Positions 1 through 6,182 of a stretch of 8,457 bases of DNA are shown in pieces (within the stretch, counting starts at the first letter, position 1; each line of letters begins with the position of its first letter). The DNA is from CAIZGX01 sp964430305. GTDB taxonomy: Bacteria; Bacteroidota; Bacteroidia; Flavobacteriales_D; Sanyastnellaceae. Where the stretch lies: assembly GCA_964430305.1 (NCBI GenBank), contig CAYSEX010000077.1, positions 1-8,457 on the forward strand. Direction: 5' to 3'. Under the pieces are notes generated by a model. The model had not been told where the DNA came from, ran no database searches, and saw nothing but the letters and a program-made list of their open reading frames with translations. The position numbers and the translations under genes were made by a program.

Positions 1-13
1 TTTTTTGTAAAAA

Positions 14-1810
14 TCATTTGAATTCCAATTGGAAAGGCAATCGGGTTTGAATACGTCCACCTCGAAGAAAGGATTGAATTTCTGTAAAGGTCTTTGCATG
101 CTCCCCGAAAACAGATTCCATCATTTTGGCTGCGGTGTTTTCACCACTGATTTCCTCTAAAATTTCTTCAAGTGGGTCTATCATTTTTGGGTAGTCTACG
201 CGACCATAAGAATCACCAATTCCCGCCTTACTTGCAGCATAACTTATGGCTTGATTTAATCCGCCCAGTTCATCTACAAGTCCAATCGCAAGGGCGTCTT
301 GACCGCTCCAAACACGACCTTGTCCAATGCTGTCTACTTGGGCAGGGGTCATGTTTCTTCCTTGTCCAACTTTAGTAATGAAATCAAGATAAGTATCAGA
401 GACCATATTTTGCATTGCTGTCATTTCAAGCGTGTCAAATGGTTTTGAAAAGCCCAACATGTCTGCATGCGCGTGCGTTTCGTAACGGTCGAAGGTGATC
501 CCCAATTTATTTTCAAAAAACTTTTGCAAATTGGGTATAACGCCAAAGACGCCAATTGATCCTGTAATTGTATTCGGTAGTGCGAAAATGCGATCTGCTC
601 CACATGCAATGTAATACCCTCCACTTGCAGCGTAATCTCCCATGCTCACTACAAATGGTTTCCCGCTTTGCTTCAGGAGTTGCGTTTCTCTCCAAATTAC
701 ATCGCTCGCCAAGGCACTTCCACCCGGAGAATTCACACGTAAAACAACGGCTTTTACATTGGGGTTTTCTCGTGCCTCGCGAATGGCTTTAGAAATACGC
801 TCTGAACCAATAGTCTGGTCATTTCCTTTTCCACTCTCAATTGCGCCTACGGCGTAAACAACCGCTACTTGCTGGTTACCTGCATTCAGTAATTGATCGG
901 TGATAAGTTCAGCCTTATAATCTTGAAATGAAATGGATTCATCGGCCAATGAATTGCCTTCATTCCAATTGGCTTGTAAGCGCTCTTTTAATTTCAATTC
1001 CAATTCGTCTTTGTAAATAAGTCCGTTCAATAAACCGTCTTCAACAGCTTTGGAGCTATTGAAATACCGAAGTTCAGTAGCCGCCATATCCAACGTTTCC
1101 ATGCTCACAGGTCTTTGAACGCCAATACGCTGGCACATGGTAGACCATATGTCAGATATGAATGTCTCTAATTGTTGACGATTGGCATCAGACATTTTAT
1201 CATACATATAGGGCTCAACGGCACTTTTAAATTTGTTGTTGGGTCCGCGTATAACCTGTGCCTCAATCTCTAGGTTGTCTAACAATCTTTTGTAAAACAT
1301 GATTTCAGCATTGATTCCACGCCAATCGAACATACCTTCTGGATACATATATACTTCTGTTGCTGCGCTGGCTACGAAATAACTCGCTTGCGTATAGTTT
1401 TCAGCATAAGCAATTACGGGCTTGCTGCATGTGTTTTTGAAATCAACAATGGCATCATGTATAGCAAGCAAGGTGGCAGGTGCTGCTTGAATATTTTCAA
1501 CTTCCAACAATACAATTTGAACACTTTCATCTGTTTTTGCTTTATTCAGCATGGCTTGTACGTCATTTAAGCCAATGTTTTGGTCTGCGCCTCCAAGATT
1601 GAGTTGGCCAATTTCTTGACCTCTTTCAATAATGGGTTTTCCAATGTTCAATCGTAGAACACTCGCGTCTGGTCTGCGACCTTCAGCAGCTTCACTGCCA
1701 AATAAAGCTCCAATAATGAAAAGAACTACAACAAATGAAATGATTGATCCTATTAGTGAAGCAATTATATTGCCGACCATTGCGGCCCATACTGTTTTCC
1801 AAAAACCCAT
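14..1810 (-). CDS. sppA: Signal peptide peptidase SppA, 67 kDa (long) type, S49 family
   Basis: SppA is a membrane-bound serine protease that degrades signal peptides left in the membrane after secretion, using a Ser/Lys dyad. The 598-residue product has the long two-domain architecture, close to the size of the E. coli enzyme (about 618). Residues 14-38 form one hydrophobic segment after a short N-terminus with a lysine, which fits a signal anchor with the protease domains outside the cytoplasm. The N-terminal S49 domain (about 50-280) carries the general-base lysine K195 in a FKSAVEP motif. The C-terminal S49 domain (about 315-530) carries NSPGGS (360-365) and the nucleophile S396 in AASGGYY, followed by TGSIGVFG. 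Both dyad residues are present, so the protein looks active. The ATG at 1808-1810 places the anchor correctly. It is divergent from folK across 67 bases. The gene is complete, with its TGA 13 bases from the left edge. Confidence 0.97.
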   Translation of the reverse strand: MGFWKTVWAAMVGNIIASLIGSIISFVVVLFIIGALFGSEAAEGRRPDASVLRLNIGKPIIERGQEIGQLNLGGADQNIGLNDVQAMLNKAKTDESVQIVLLEVENIQAAPATLLAIHDAIVDFKNTCSKPVIAYAENYTQASYFVASAATEVYMYPEGMFDWRGINAEIMFYKRLLDNLEIEAQVIRGPNNKFKSAVEPYMYDKMSDANRQQLETFISDIWSTMCQRIGVQRPVSMETLDMAATELRYFNSSKAVEDGLLNGLIYKDELELKLKERLQANWNEGNSLADESISFQDYKAELITDQLLNAGNQQVAVVYAVGAIESGKGNDQTIGSERISKAIREARENPNVKAVVLRVNSPGGSALASDVIWRETQLLKQSGKPFVVSMGDYAASGGYYIACGADRIFALPNTITGSIGVFGVIPNLQKFFENKLGITFDRYETHAHADMLGFSKPFDTLEMTAMQNMVSDTYLDFITKVGQGRNMTPAQVDSIGQGRVWSGQDALAIGLVDELGGLNQAISYAASKAGIGDSYGRVDYPKMIDPLEEILEEISGENTAAKMMESVFGEHAKTFTEIQSFLRGGRIQTRLPFQLEFK

Positions 1811-1845
1811 GTGATTAATTTATTTGTTCGTACAATTACAGGACC

Positions 1846-1853
1846 CAAAGTTA
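1846..1853 (-). promoter_or_regulatory. Candidate -7 box for sppA
   Basis: Read on the minus strand this is TAACTTTG, a full match to the TAnnTTTG -7 consensus described for Bacteroidota. It lies 35 bases upstream of the sppA ATG, implying a leader of roughly 28 bases. No TTG -33 element is visible at the usual spacing, so support rests on the -7 box alone. The 67-base gap (1811-1877) must hold promoters for both sppA and folK. No equally good box was found for folK on the plus strand. Confidence 0.35.
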
Positions 1854-1897
1854 CTGAACAAAGTGTATTTTCGTGAAATGAAAAAACTGAACAAAGT
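1853..1897 (+). repeat. 12-base direct repeat flanking the folK start codon
   Basis: ACTGAACAAAGT occurs at 1853-1864 and again at 1886-1897, exactly 33 bases apart. One copy lies in the folK leader and the other covers codons 3-7 of folK, with the ATG (1878) between them. Because 33 is a multiple of three, the copies are in the same frame and both spell LNKV if translated. The upstream copy also abuts the candidate sppA -7 box. The repeat itself is certain. Whether it is an operator, a small duplication or chance is unknown. Confidence 0.6.
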
Positions 1898-2348
1898 TTT
1901 GTTGTGCATTGGAGGGAATTTAGGAGATCGAGCAGCAAACATGGACGAAGCGCGCATGTTTATTTCATTCAATTTTGGCGAAATTCTCCAATGTTCAAGT
2001 GTAATGGAAACTGCGCCTTGGGGCATGTCTGAAAATACGCCTCCTTTTTTAAATCAGGTAATACTCATTGAAACGACTCTAACTCCAGATCAACTTTGGT
2101 TTGAGATTGAAGAGCTTGAAGAATATTTCGGAAGGGAGCGTGGAGGCGAGGGATACAAGAACAGAGAGATGGATGTAGATGTTCTCAGTTTTAATAATGA
2201 AATATTAGAAACAGAGCATATCCAAACGCCACATCCTCGTATGCATGAACGATTGTTTGTTTTGGATTTAATGAAAGAAGTGGTTCCCGATTTTGTTCAC
2301 CCAACATTACGTAAAACATTAGACGAGCTGCGCGCCGATTTACTTTGA
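1878..2348 (+). CDS. folK: 2-amino-4-hydroxy-6-hydroxymethyldihydropteridine pyrophosphokinase (HPPK)
   Basis: This cytosolic enzyme transfers pyrophosphate from ATP to 6-hydroxymethyl-7,8-dihydropterin, the step before dihydropteroate synthase in folate biosynthesis. At 156 residues it matches the usual single-domain size (about 160). It opens with the family start LLCIGGNLGDR (8-18). The signature region NREMDVDVL (95-103) holds R96 and the metal-binding pair D99 and D101, and TPHPRMHERLFVL (117-129) forms the distal substrate-binding segment. The frame is open upstream to a TTG at 1824, which would add 18 residues. The ATG at 1878 is preferred because the family's first beta strand begins only a few residues after it. 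No Shine-Dalgarno sequence precedes it. The stop overlaps the start of the kinase gene by 4 bases, indicating an operon and probable translational coupling. Confidence 0.95.
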   Translation: MKKLNKVLLCIGGNLGDRAANMDEARMFISFNFGEILQCSSVMETAPWGMSENTPPFLNQVILIETTLTPDQLWFEIEELEEYFGRERGGEGYKNREMDVDVLSFNNEILETEHIQTPHPRMHERLFVLDLMKEVVPDFVHPTLRKTLDELRADLL

Positions 2349-2980
2349 GTCAATACGTTGTAATAGAAGGAATCATTGGAGCAGGGAAGACCTCGCTCGC
2401 AGAGCTTTTGTCTCAAAGATGGGACGCGCAATTGGTTTTGGAAGAATTTGCAGAGAATCCATTTCTTCCTAAATTTTACGAGGACCCCAGTAGATACGCA
2501 TTTCCATTGGAGTTGAGTTTTCTTTCTGAACGATTTGCTCAACAGAAACAGGTGTTTCAGACCGGAAATTTATTTCAACCCAAAGTGGTTGCTGATTACT
2601 TCCTTCCCAAGTGTCAAATCTTTGCCAAGAACAATTTGGAGGAGGAAGAGTATAAACTTTTCCTCAGACTCTTTGAAATCATGCAACACAATGTTCCTCA
2701 GCCCGACTTATTGGTCTATTTGCATTTAGATCCCAATCAAGCGCTGAAGAATATTCAAAAACGGGGTCGCAGTTACGAGCAAAACATCAACTTTGAGTAT
2801 CTCGATCAAATTCAAAAGAATTATTTGTCGTTCATTCAGCAGCATACAAATCAAAACGTGCTAATGATTCGTACTGACAAATTAGACTTTGTTCAATCGG
2901 CTCATGATTTGAAGTGGATCATGGATGAAATTGAAAGAGAGCGTAGGCCTGGAATTCACAGGGTAGATCCAAACGCTTGA
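2345..2980 (+). CDS. Deoxynucleoside kinase (dNK/dGK-dCK family)
   Basis: This is a cytosolic salvage enzyme that phosphorylates a deoxynucleoside with ATP to give the 5'-monophosphate. The P-loop is GIIGAGKTS (9-17), with K15 and T16. ENPFLPKFY (37-45) follows E34, the expected catalytic acid region. VADYFLPK and IFAKNNL (82-97) correspond to the ADY...IFAxxTL segment of Bacillus dGK-type enzymes, which carry DY where the eukaryotic enzymes have DR. KRGRSYE (139-145) is the arginine-rich LID. The 211-residue length fits the family. Base specificity (dA, dG, dC or dT) cannot be read from the sequence. The start is TTG at 2345 inside TTGA, shared with the folK stop. No ATG or GTG precedes the P-loop, so this start is close to forced. 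At its 3' end it overlaps the convergent aminotransferase gene by 25 bases. Confidence 0.92.
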   Translation: MSQYVVIEGIIGAGKTSLAELLSQRWDAQLVLEEFAENPFLPKFYEDPSRYAFPLELSFLSERFAQQKQVFQTGNLFQPKVVADYFLPKCQIFAKNNLEEEEYKLFLRLFEIMQHNVPQPDLLVYLHLDPNQALKNIQKRGRSYEQNINFEYLDQIQKNYLSFIQQHTNQNVLMIRTDKLDFVQSAHDLKWIMDEIERERRPGIHRVDPNA

Positions 2981-4110
2981 ACGGCTTTTACAAGGCGATT
3001 TATTCCCTCGTTTGCCGTCTTGGTGTCAGTAGCAAGACTGATGCGAAAGGTGTTCTTCGCACCAGCTCCGAACCATTTTTCCAATCCTGGAACCACTGCA
3101 ATTTTAAATTTTTCTCTTGCATAATTGCAGAAGGTAAGCGTGTCCCAATGTTCAGGGTGGTGAATGGTCATGACGAAAGTTCCATCGGGAATAGCGCATT
3201 TGCATTGAGTTTCTTGGGTAATGCGCTCAAAGGCATTTTTCAAATGAGCATAAAAAAGCTGATTCATTTCACAGGTGTGTGACCAACCCTGCTGAAGAGC
3301 AGCAGTACCTGCAATTTGAGAAATTGTGGAAACGCCTTCTATGGTTCTACCATAACCTTGACTTTCCATTAATGCGAATACCGAATGTTCATTCGGACCT
3401 AAGATGGCGCCAAGACGTAACCCTGCCATTCCAAATCCTTTCGAAAACCCATAAATTACCCAAGTATTTTGGTTGTTGATTGATAGGGCCGATGTAAATC
3501 CTAATGGAGTATGCACAACATCACTCCAAACCTCGTCTGAAATGAGTACGAGATTATTTTCAATACAGAAGTGGGAAATGTCTTGAATTTGCTGAGCATT
3601 TAGCACGAATCCCAAAGGGTTGTGTGGATTACATATGACAACAGCTTTTGTCTTTTGAGTTATTTTTTCTTTTAATTCCTTCAGATTAATTCCTTGTTCA
3701 TTTTGATTGAATCGAATAACCCGAACGTTTATTCGGTTTGCACATTCTGCAAGTAAAAAGTCTACAGGGTCTGGAAGAAGAATTTCATCGTTCGGTTGAA
3801 ACAAAAAATTGTAAAGATTTTGTATAGCCGCTGCTGCAGAATTAGTTGCAAGAATTTGATTGGGTTGAATAGATGTGTTTTTATGTGCATTGAAATGGTT
3901 GGCCAATGCATTTCTAAACTCAAAGAGCCCTTGTGAAGGACCATACGGAAACCCACCAAATGAAATATAATCTTGAATAGCGAGGCCAATGCTTGTGTGC
4001 GATGCAATATCCCAATCGGCGGCTGTAAAAGGAATAACATCATGAGGCAATTCGGCCCATCGCAAATTGAAAGCATGTTGGCTTAAAAATTCCGAATCTA
4101 ATTTCCGCAT
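2956..4110 (-). CDS. Fold-type I PLP-dependent aminotransferase / C-S lyase (MalY/PatB-like)
   Basis: The 384-residue product is a class I/II PLP enzyme, either an aminotransferase or a cystathionine beta-lyase-like C-S lyase. Visible landmarks are FPYGPSQG (54-61) in the substrate/cofactor loop, CNPHNPLG (160-167) with cofactor-contacting N164, SDEVWSD (191-197) with D192 for the pyridine nitrogen, and YGFSKGFGMAGLRLG (220-234) with Schiff-base K224 and phosphate-binding R232. TFRISLA (354-360) supplies R356 for the substrate carboxylate. The CNPHNP wording and the ADWD block near the N-terminus resemble MalY/PatB. Classical aminotransferases usually have Tyr three residues after the Asp of the DExY motif, but here it is W195. 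It starts 2 bases after the monooxygenase stop, so the two are almost surely cotranscribed. The catalytic residues support an active PLP enzyme. Substrate and reaction type are unknown. Confidence 0.85.
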   Translation of the reverse strand: MRKLDSEFLSQHAFNLRWAELPHDVIPFTAADWDIASHTSIGLAIQDYISFGGFPYGPSQGLFEFRNALANHFNAHKNTSIQPNQILATNSAAAAIQNLYNFLFQPNDEILLPDPVDFLLAECANRINVRVIRFNQNEQGINLKELKEKITQKTKAVVICNPHNPLGFVLNAQQIQDISHFCIENNLVLISDEVWSDVVHTPLGFTSALSINNQNTWVIYGFSKGFGMAGLRLGAILGPNEHSVFALMESQGYGRTIEGVSTISQIAGTAALQQGWSHTCEMNQLFYAHLKNAFERITQETQCKCAIPDGTFVMTIHHPEHWDTLTFCNYAREKFKIAVVPGLEKWFGAGAKNTFRISLATDTKTANEGINRLVKAVQAFGSTL

Positions 4111-4112
4111 GT

Positions 4113-5183
4113 TTACGAAGGTAGTGAAATGGGCATTTTGGCTGCGGTTTTCGAGAAATTGTCATTGCAAAAGGCATTCATCATATCTATTCCTGATTGA
4201 ATATAATCTTGAACACCATGGTATCTAGTGGTGCTGTACGAGTCTGAAAATTCTCGTGGTGTTTTCCCTTTGCGCAGTTCGCTTATGAAGTATGCAACGT
4301 CTTCAATTGCACTGTTGGTTCCTTGGCTTGTGAAAGGCAGAAAGAGGTGCGCCGCATCGCCGAAAAGAAAAACATTGTCTTTGGCAAGCGTTGAAGTTTC
4401 ATGCAGAATTCTACCTTGCCATACATAGATGGTTTCCATTTCGGAATTTAATAAGGATTGAACCAATGGATTGGTACAATGTCCAACCTTTTCCTGAACG
4501 AATTGAAGAAGAGCTGACTTGTTTCTTGCGGGGTGTCCATGTCTATGACTGTCTACTTGCAAATACCAAATGACATCTCCATTTTTCAGTGGAAGCAAAC
4601 CCAAGGCGAGTCCTTCGTTTGAAATGGCGTATTTGTGTAATTGTTCGTCTAGATGTTGATGCAGAAACTGGTTTTTTACAATGCCCATGACTTCATAAGT
4701 TCTTGCAGGAGTAGCATCGGCCTGTGGATTCAGCATAAGTCTGGTTTGTGAATGTGCTCCATCTGATCCGAGCACACCATCGAATTGAACGGCTTTGAAT
4801 ATTTCTCCGTTTGAAACAAAACTATGGTACTCATCATCCCAGAAAATATTTTCAGGAATGACAGGAGTGCTGGGTATATCAAGGGCTTGAATAAAGTCAG
4901 CTCGGCTTATACTGTATACACTTTCAAAATCGAGTTGGTTGCAGAGATCTCCGTTTTGGTCATAGTAATTGACACGTGGAATATGTAGCGCAAAGGGTTC
5001 TACCTTTCCCCAGACGCCCAATTGTTTCAGACTCTCAACGCCATTGGGCAATAGAAGAAATCCGAAGCCGCTTCTCATTTGAAAATGAGATTGATCGAAG
5101 ATGGTTAGTTGATGCCCATCTGAGGTGAGTACATTATTGAGGAGTGATCCGGCTACACCGCCGCCAAGTATCGCAAATTTCAT
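4113..5183 (-). CDS. FAD-dependent monooxygenase, PHBH-fold (class A flavoprotein hydroxylase type)
   Basis: This is a predicted cytosolic flavoprotein that would hydroxylate or oxidise a small, probably aromatic or heterocyclic, compound with NAD(P)H and O2. The N-terminal Rossmann motif GGGVAG (7-12) follows the first strand, and the strand-2 acid that binds the FAD ribose is D30 rather than the usual Glu. The DG motif GVLGSDGAHSQTR (136-148) and the GD motif FLFGDAAHLFLPFTSQGTN (272-290) are both clear, which together identify this family. At 356 residues it ends about 65 residues after the GD motif, so it lacks the long C-terminal extension of phenol-hydroxylase types and is in the TetX/kynurenine-monooxygenase-like size range. 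The ATG at 5181-5183 is followed at once by the first beta strand. It is the first gene of a pair with the downstream PLP enzyme. Substrate is not identifiable. Confidence 0.88.
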   Translation of the reverse strand: MKFAILGGGVAGSLLNNVLTSDGHQLTIFDQSHFQMRSGFGFLLLPNGVESLKQLGVWGKVEPFALHIPRVNYYDQNGDLCNQLDFESVYSISRADFIQALDIPSTPVIPENIFWDDEYHSFVSNGEIFKAVQFDGVLGSDGAHSQTRLMLNPQADATPARTYEVMGIVKNQFLHQHLDEQLHKYAISNEGLALGLLPLKNGDVIWYLQVDSHRHGHPARNKSALLQFVQEKVGHCTNPLVQSLLNSEMETIYVWQGRILHETSTLAKDNVFLFGDAAHLFLPFTSQGTNSAIEDVAYFISELRKGKTPREFSDSYSTTRYHGVQDYIQSGIDMMNAFCNDNFSKTAAKMPISLPS

Positions 5184-5241
5184 AAACCAAGTTTTTGTTT
5201 AGGGTACTTGGCTTACGCTAAGAATTCAAAAAAGTTTCGTT
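5184..5241. other. Short sucD-monooxygenase intergenic region with a weak inverted repeat
   Basis: This 58-base gap separates the sucD stop from the monooxygenase ATG. It contains CCAAGT (5187-5192) and ACTTGG (5206-5211), a perfect 6-base inverted repeat around a 13-base loop that ends 3 bases from the monooxygenase start. The stem is short and the loop long, with only three T after it in the direction of transcription, so a terminator is not convincing. I see no clear TAnnTTTG box. Whether the monooxygenase pair is read through from sucD or has its own promoter cannot be decided here. Confidence 0.3.
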
Positions 5242-6114
5242 TTATTTCTTTAAAACTTCAGCCATTTTAGCTCCGATTTCTGCGGGTGAGTCAACCACAT
5301 GAATTCCACATTCGCGCATGATTCTTTTTTTAGCAGACGCGCTTTCGTTTTCGCCGCTTACAATAGCACCTGCATGGCCCATTGTTCTTCCTTTTGGTGC
5401 GGTTTCACCAGCAATGAATCCGACTACAGGTTTTGTTCCATTCTCCTTGATCCACATGGCAGCTTTGGGTTCTAATTCGCCGCCAATTTCACCAATCATT
5501 ATGATGCCTTCGGTTTCAGGGTCATTCATTAAAAGTTGAACTGCTTCTAAGGTTGTGGTTCCAATGATTGGGTCTCCGCCAATACCTATGGCAGTGGTTA
5601 CGCCAAGACCAGCTTTTGCCACTTGATCGGCTGCTTCGTAGGTTAACGTTCCTGATTTTGATACAATACCTACGTTTCCTTTTTTGAAAACGAAGCCAGG
5701 CATGATTCCCACTTTTGCTTCTTCGGCTGTAATAACGCCGGGGCAATTTGGACCAATGAGTGTGGCTCCGCGTTCAGTTGCATAAATTTTGGCTTTTACC
5801 ATATCTGCAACGGGAATTCCTTCTGTGATGGTCACAATAACTTTTATTCCAGCGGCTGCTGCTTCCATTACCGCGTCCGCAGCAAATGCTGGTGGAACGA
5901 AAATAATAGAGACATCTGCTCCTGTTTCGCGAACCGCATCAGCTACTGTATTGAAAACGGGTTTGTCTAAATGCATTTGACCACCTTTGTTTGGAGTAAC
6001 TCCGCCCACTACGTTTGTTCCGTATTCAATCATTTGAGTTGCGTGGAATGTACCCTCGCTTCCTGTAAATCCTTGAACAATAACTTTCGAATTTTTACTA
6101 ACTAATACTCCCAT
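5242..6114 (-). CDS. sucD: Succinate-CoA ligase (ADP/GDP-forming), alpha subunit
   Basis: This is the alpha subunit of succinyl-CoA synthetase, which interconverts succinyl-CoA and succinate with substrate-level phosphorylation in the TCA cycle. It carries the CoA-binding domain and the phosphorylated histidine. The 290-residue product matches E. coli SucD (289) nearly end to end. QGFTGSEGTFH (14-24) and GGVTPNKGG (37-45) are the CoA-binding Rossmann loops, GPNCPG (121-126) is conserved, GEIGG (208-212) holds E209, and KGRTMGHAGAI (241-251) holds the phosphohistidine H247. The frame is open two codons further to a TTG at 6118-6120, but the ATG at 6112-6114 gives the family N-terminus (MGVLVSKNSKVIVQG). 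The beta subunit gene sucC, which sets nucleotide specificity, is not adjacent. The divergent neighbour is mnmE. Confidence 0.97.
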   Translation of the reverse strand: MGVLVSKNSKVIVQGFTGSEGTFHATQMIEYGTNVVGGVTPNKGGQMHLDKPVFNTVADAVRETGADVSIIFVPPAFAADAVMEAAAAGIKVIVTITEGIPVADMVKAKIYATERGATLIGPNCPGVITAEEAKVGIMPGFVFKKGNVGIVSKSGTLTYEAADQVAKAGLGVTTAIGIGGDPIIGTTTLEAVQLLMNDPETEGIIMIGEIGGELEPKAAMWIKENGTKPVVGFIAGETAPKGRTMGHAGAIVSGENESASAKKRIMRECGIHVVDSPAEIGAKMAEVLKK

Positions 6115-6128
6115 GGTCAATCTATTTT

Positions 6129-6172
6129 TTTTAGCGCCACGAAATTAGAACAAAAAATGGAAGTTTTAGCGC
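6129..6172 (+). repeat. 9-base direct repeat in the sucD/mnmE divergent promoter region
   Basis: TTTTAGCGC occurs at 6129-6137 and 6164-6172, 35 bases apart. The first copy is 14 bases from the sucD ATG and the second 10 bases from the mnmE ATG. The whole divergent gap is only 68 bases (6115-6182), so the two copies sit near its two ends. No full TAnnTTTG box was found on either strand. A near match, TAATTTCG on the minus strand, lies between the copies. Function is unknown; these could be binding sites for one regulator acting on both genes. Confidence 0.4.
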
Positions 6173-6182
6173 ATTTTTGCAA

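Noticed and set aside
1..13. T-run and A-run at the left edge as a terminator for sppA
   Set aside because: Only 13 bases are available after the sppA stop, with no G/C stem; the structure cannot be judged without sequence to the left.
172..857. Several plus-strand open frames of 60-75 codons across the sppA region
   Set aside because: They lie antisense to the well-supported sppA frame, have no recognisable domains, and their composition reads as a shadow of sppA.
1824..1877. folK N-terminal extension from a TTG at 1824
   Set aside because: The added 18 residues do not fit the HPPK family start, and the ATG at 1878 leads directly into the first conserved strand.
2345..2980. Thymidylate kinase or adenylate kinase identity for the P-loop protein
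   Set aside because: The NPFLPKFY, ADY...IFAKNNL and KRGRSYE motifs are those of the deoxynucleoside kinase family, not of nucleoside monophosphate kinases.
2977..3282. A 101-codon plus-strand open frame following the kinase
   Set aside because: It lies wholly antisense to the PLP enzyme C-terminal half, which has clear catalytic motifs; no independent protein features are seen.
5187..5211. Inverted repeat CCAAGT/ACTTGG as an intrinsic terminator of sucD
   Set aside because: The stem is only 6 bases with a 13-base loop, and only three T follow before the next start codon; too weak to call a terminator.
6115..6120. sucD start at the TTG of 6118-6120
   Set aside because: The ATG two codons downstream aligns with the SucD N-terminus of other bacteria, so the extension is unnecessary.
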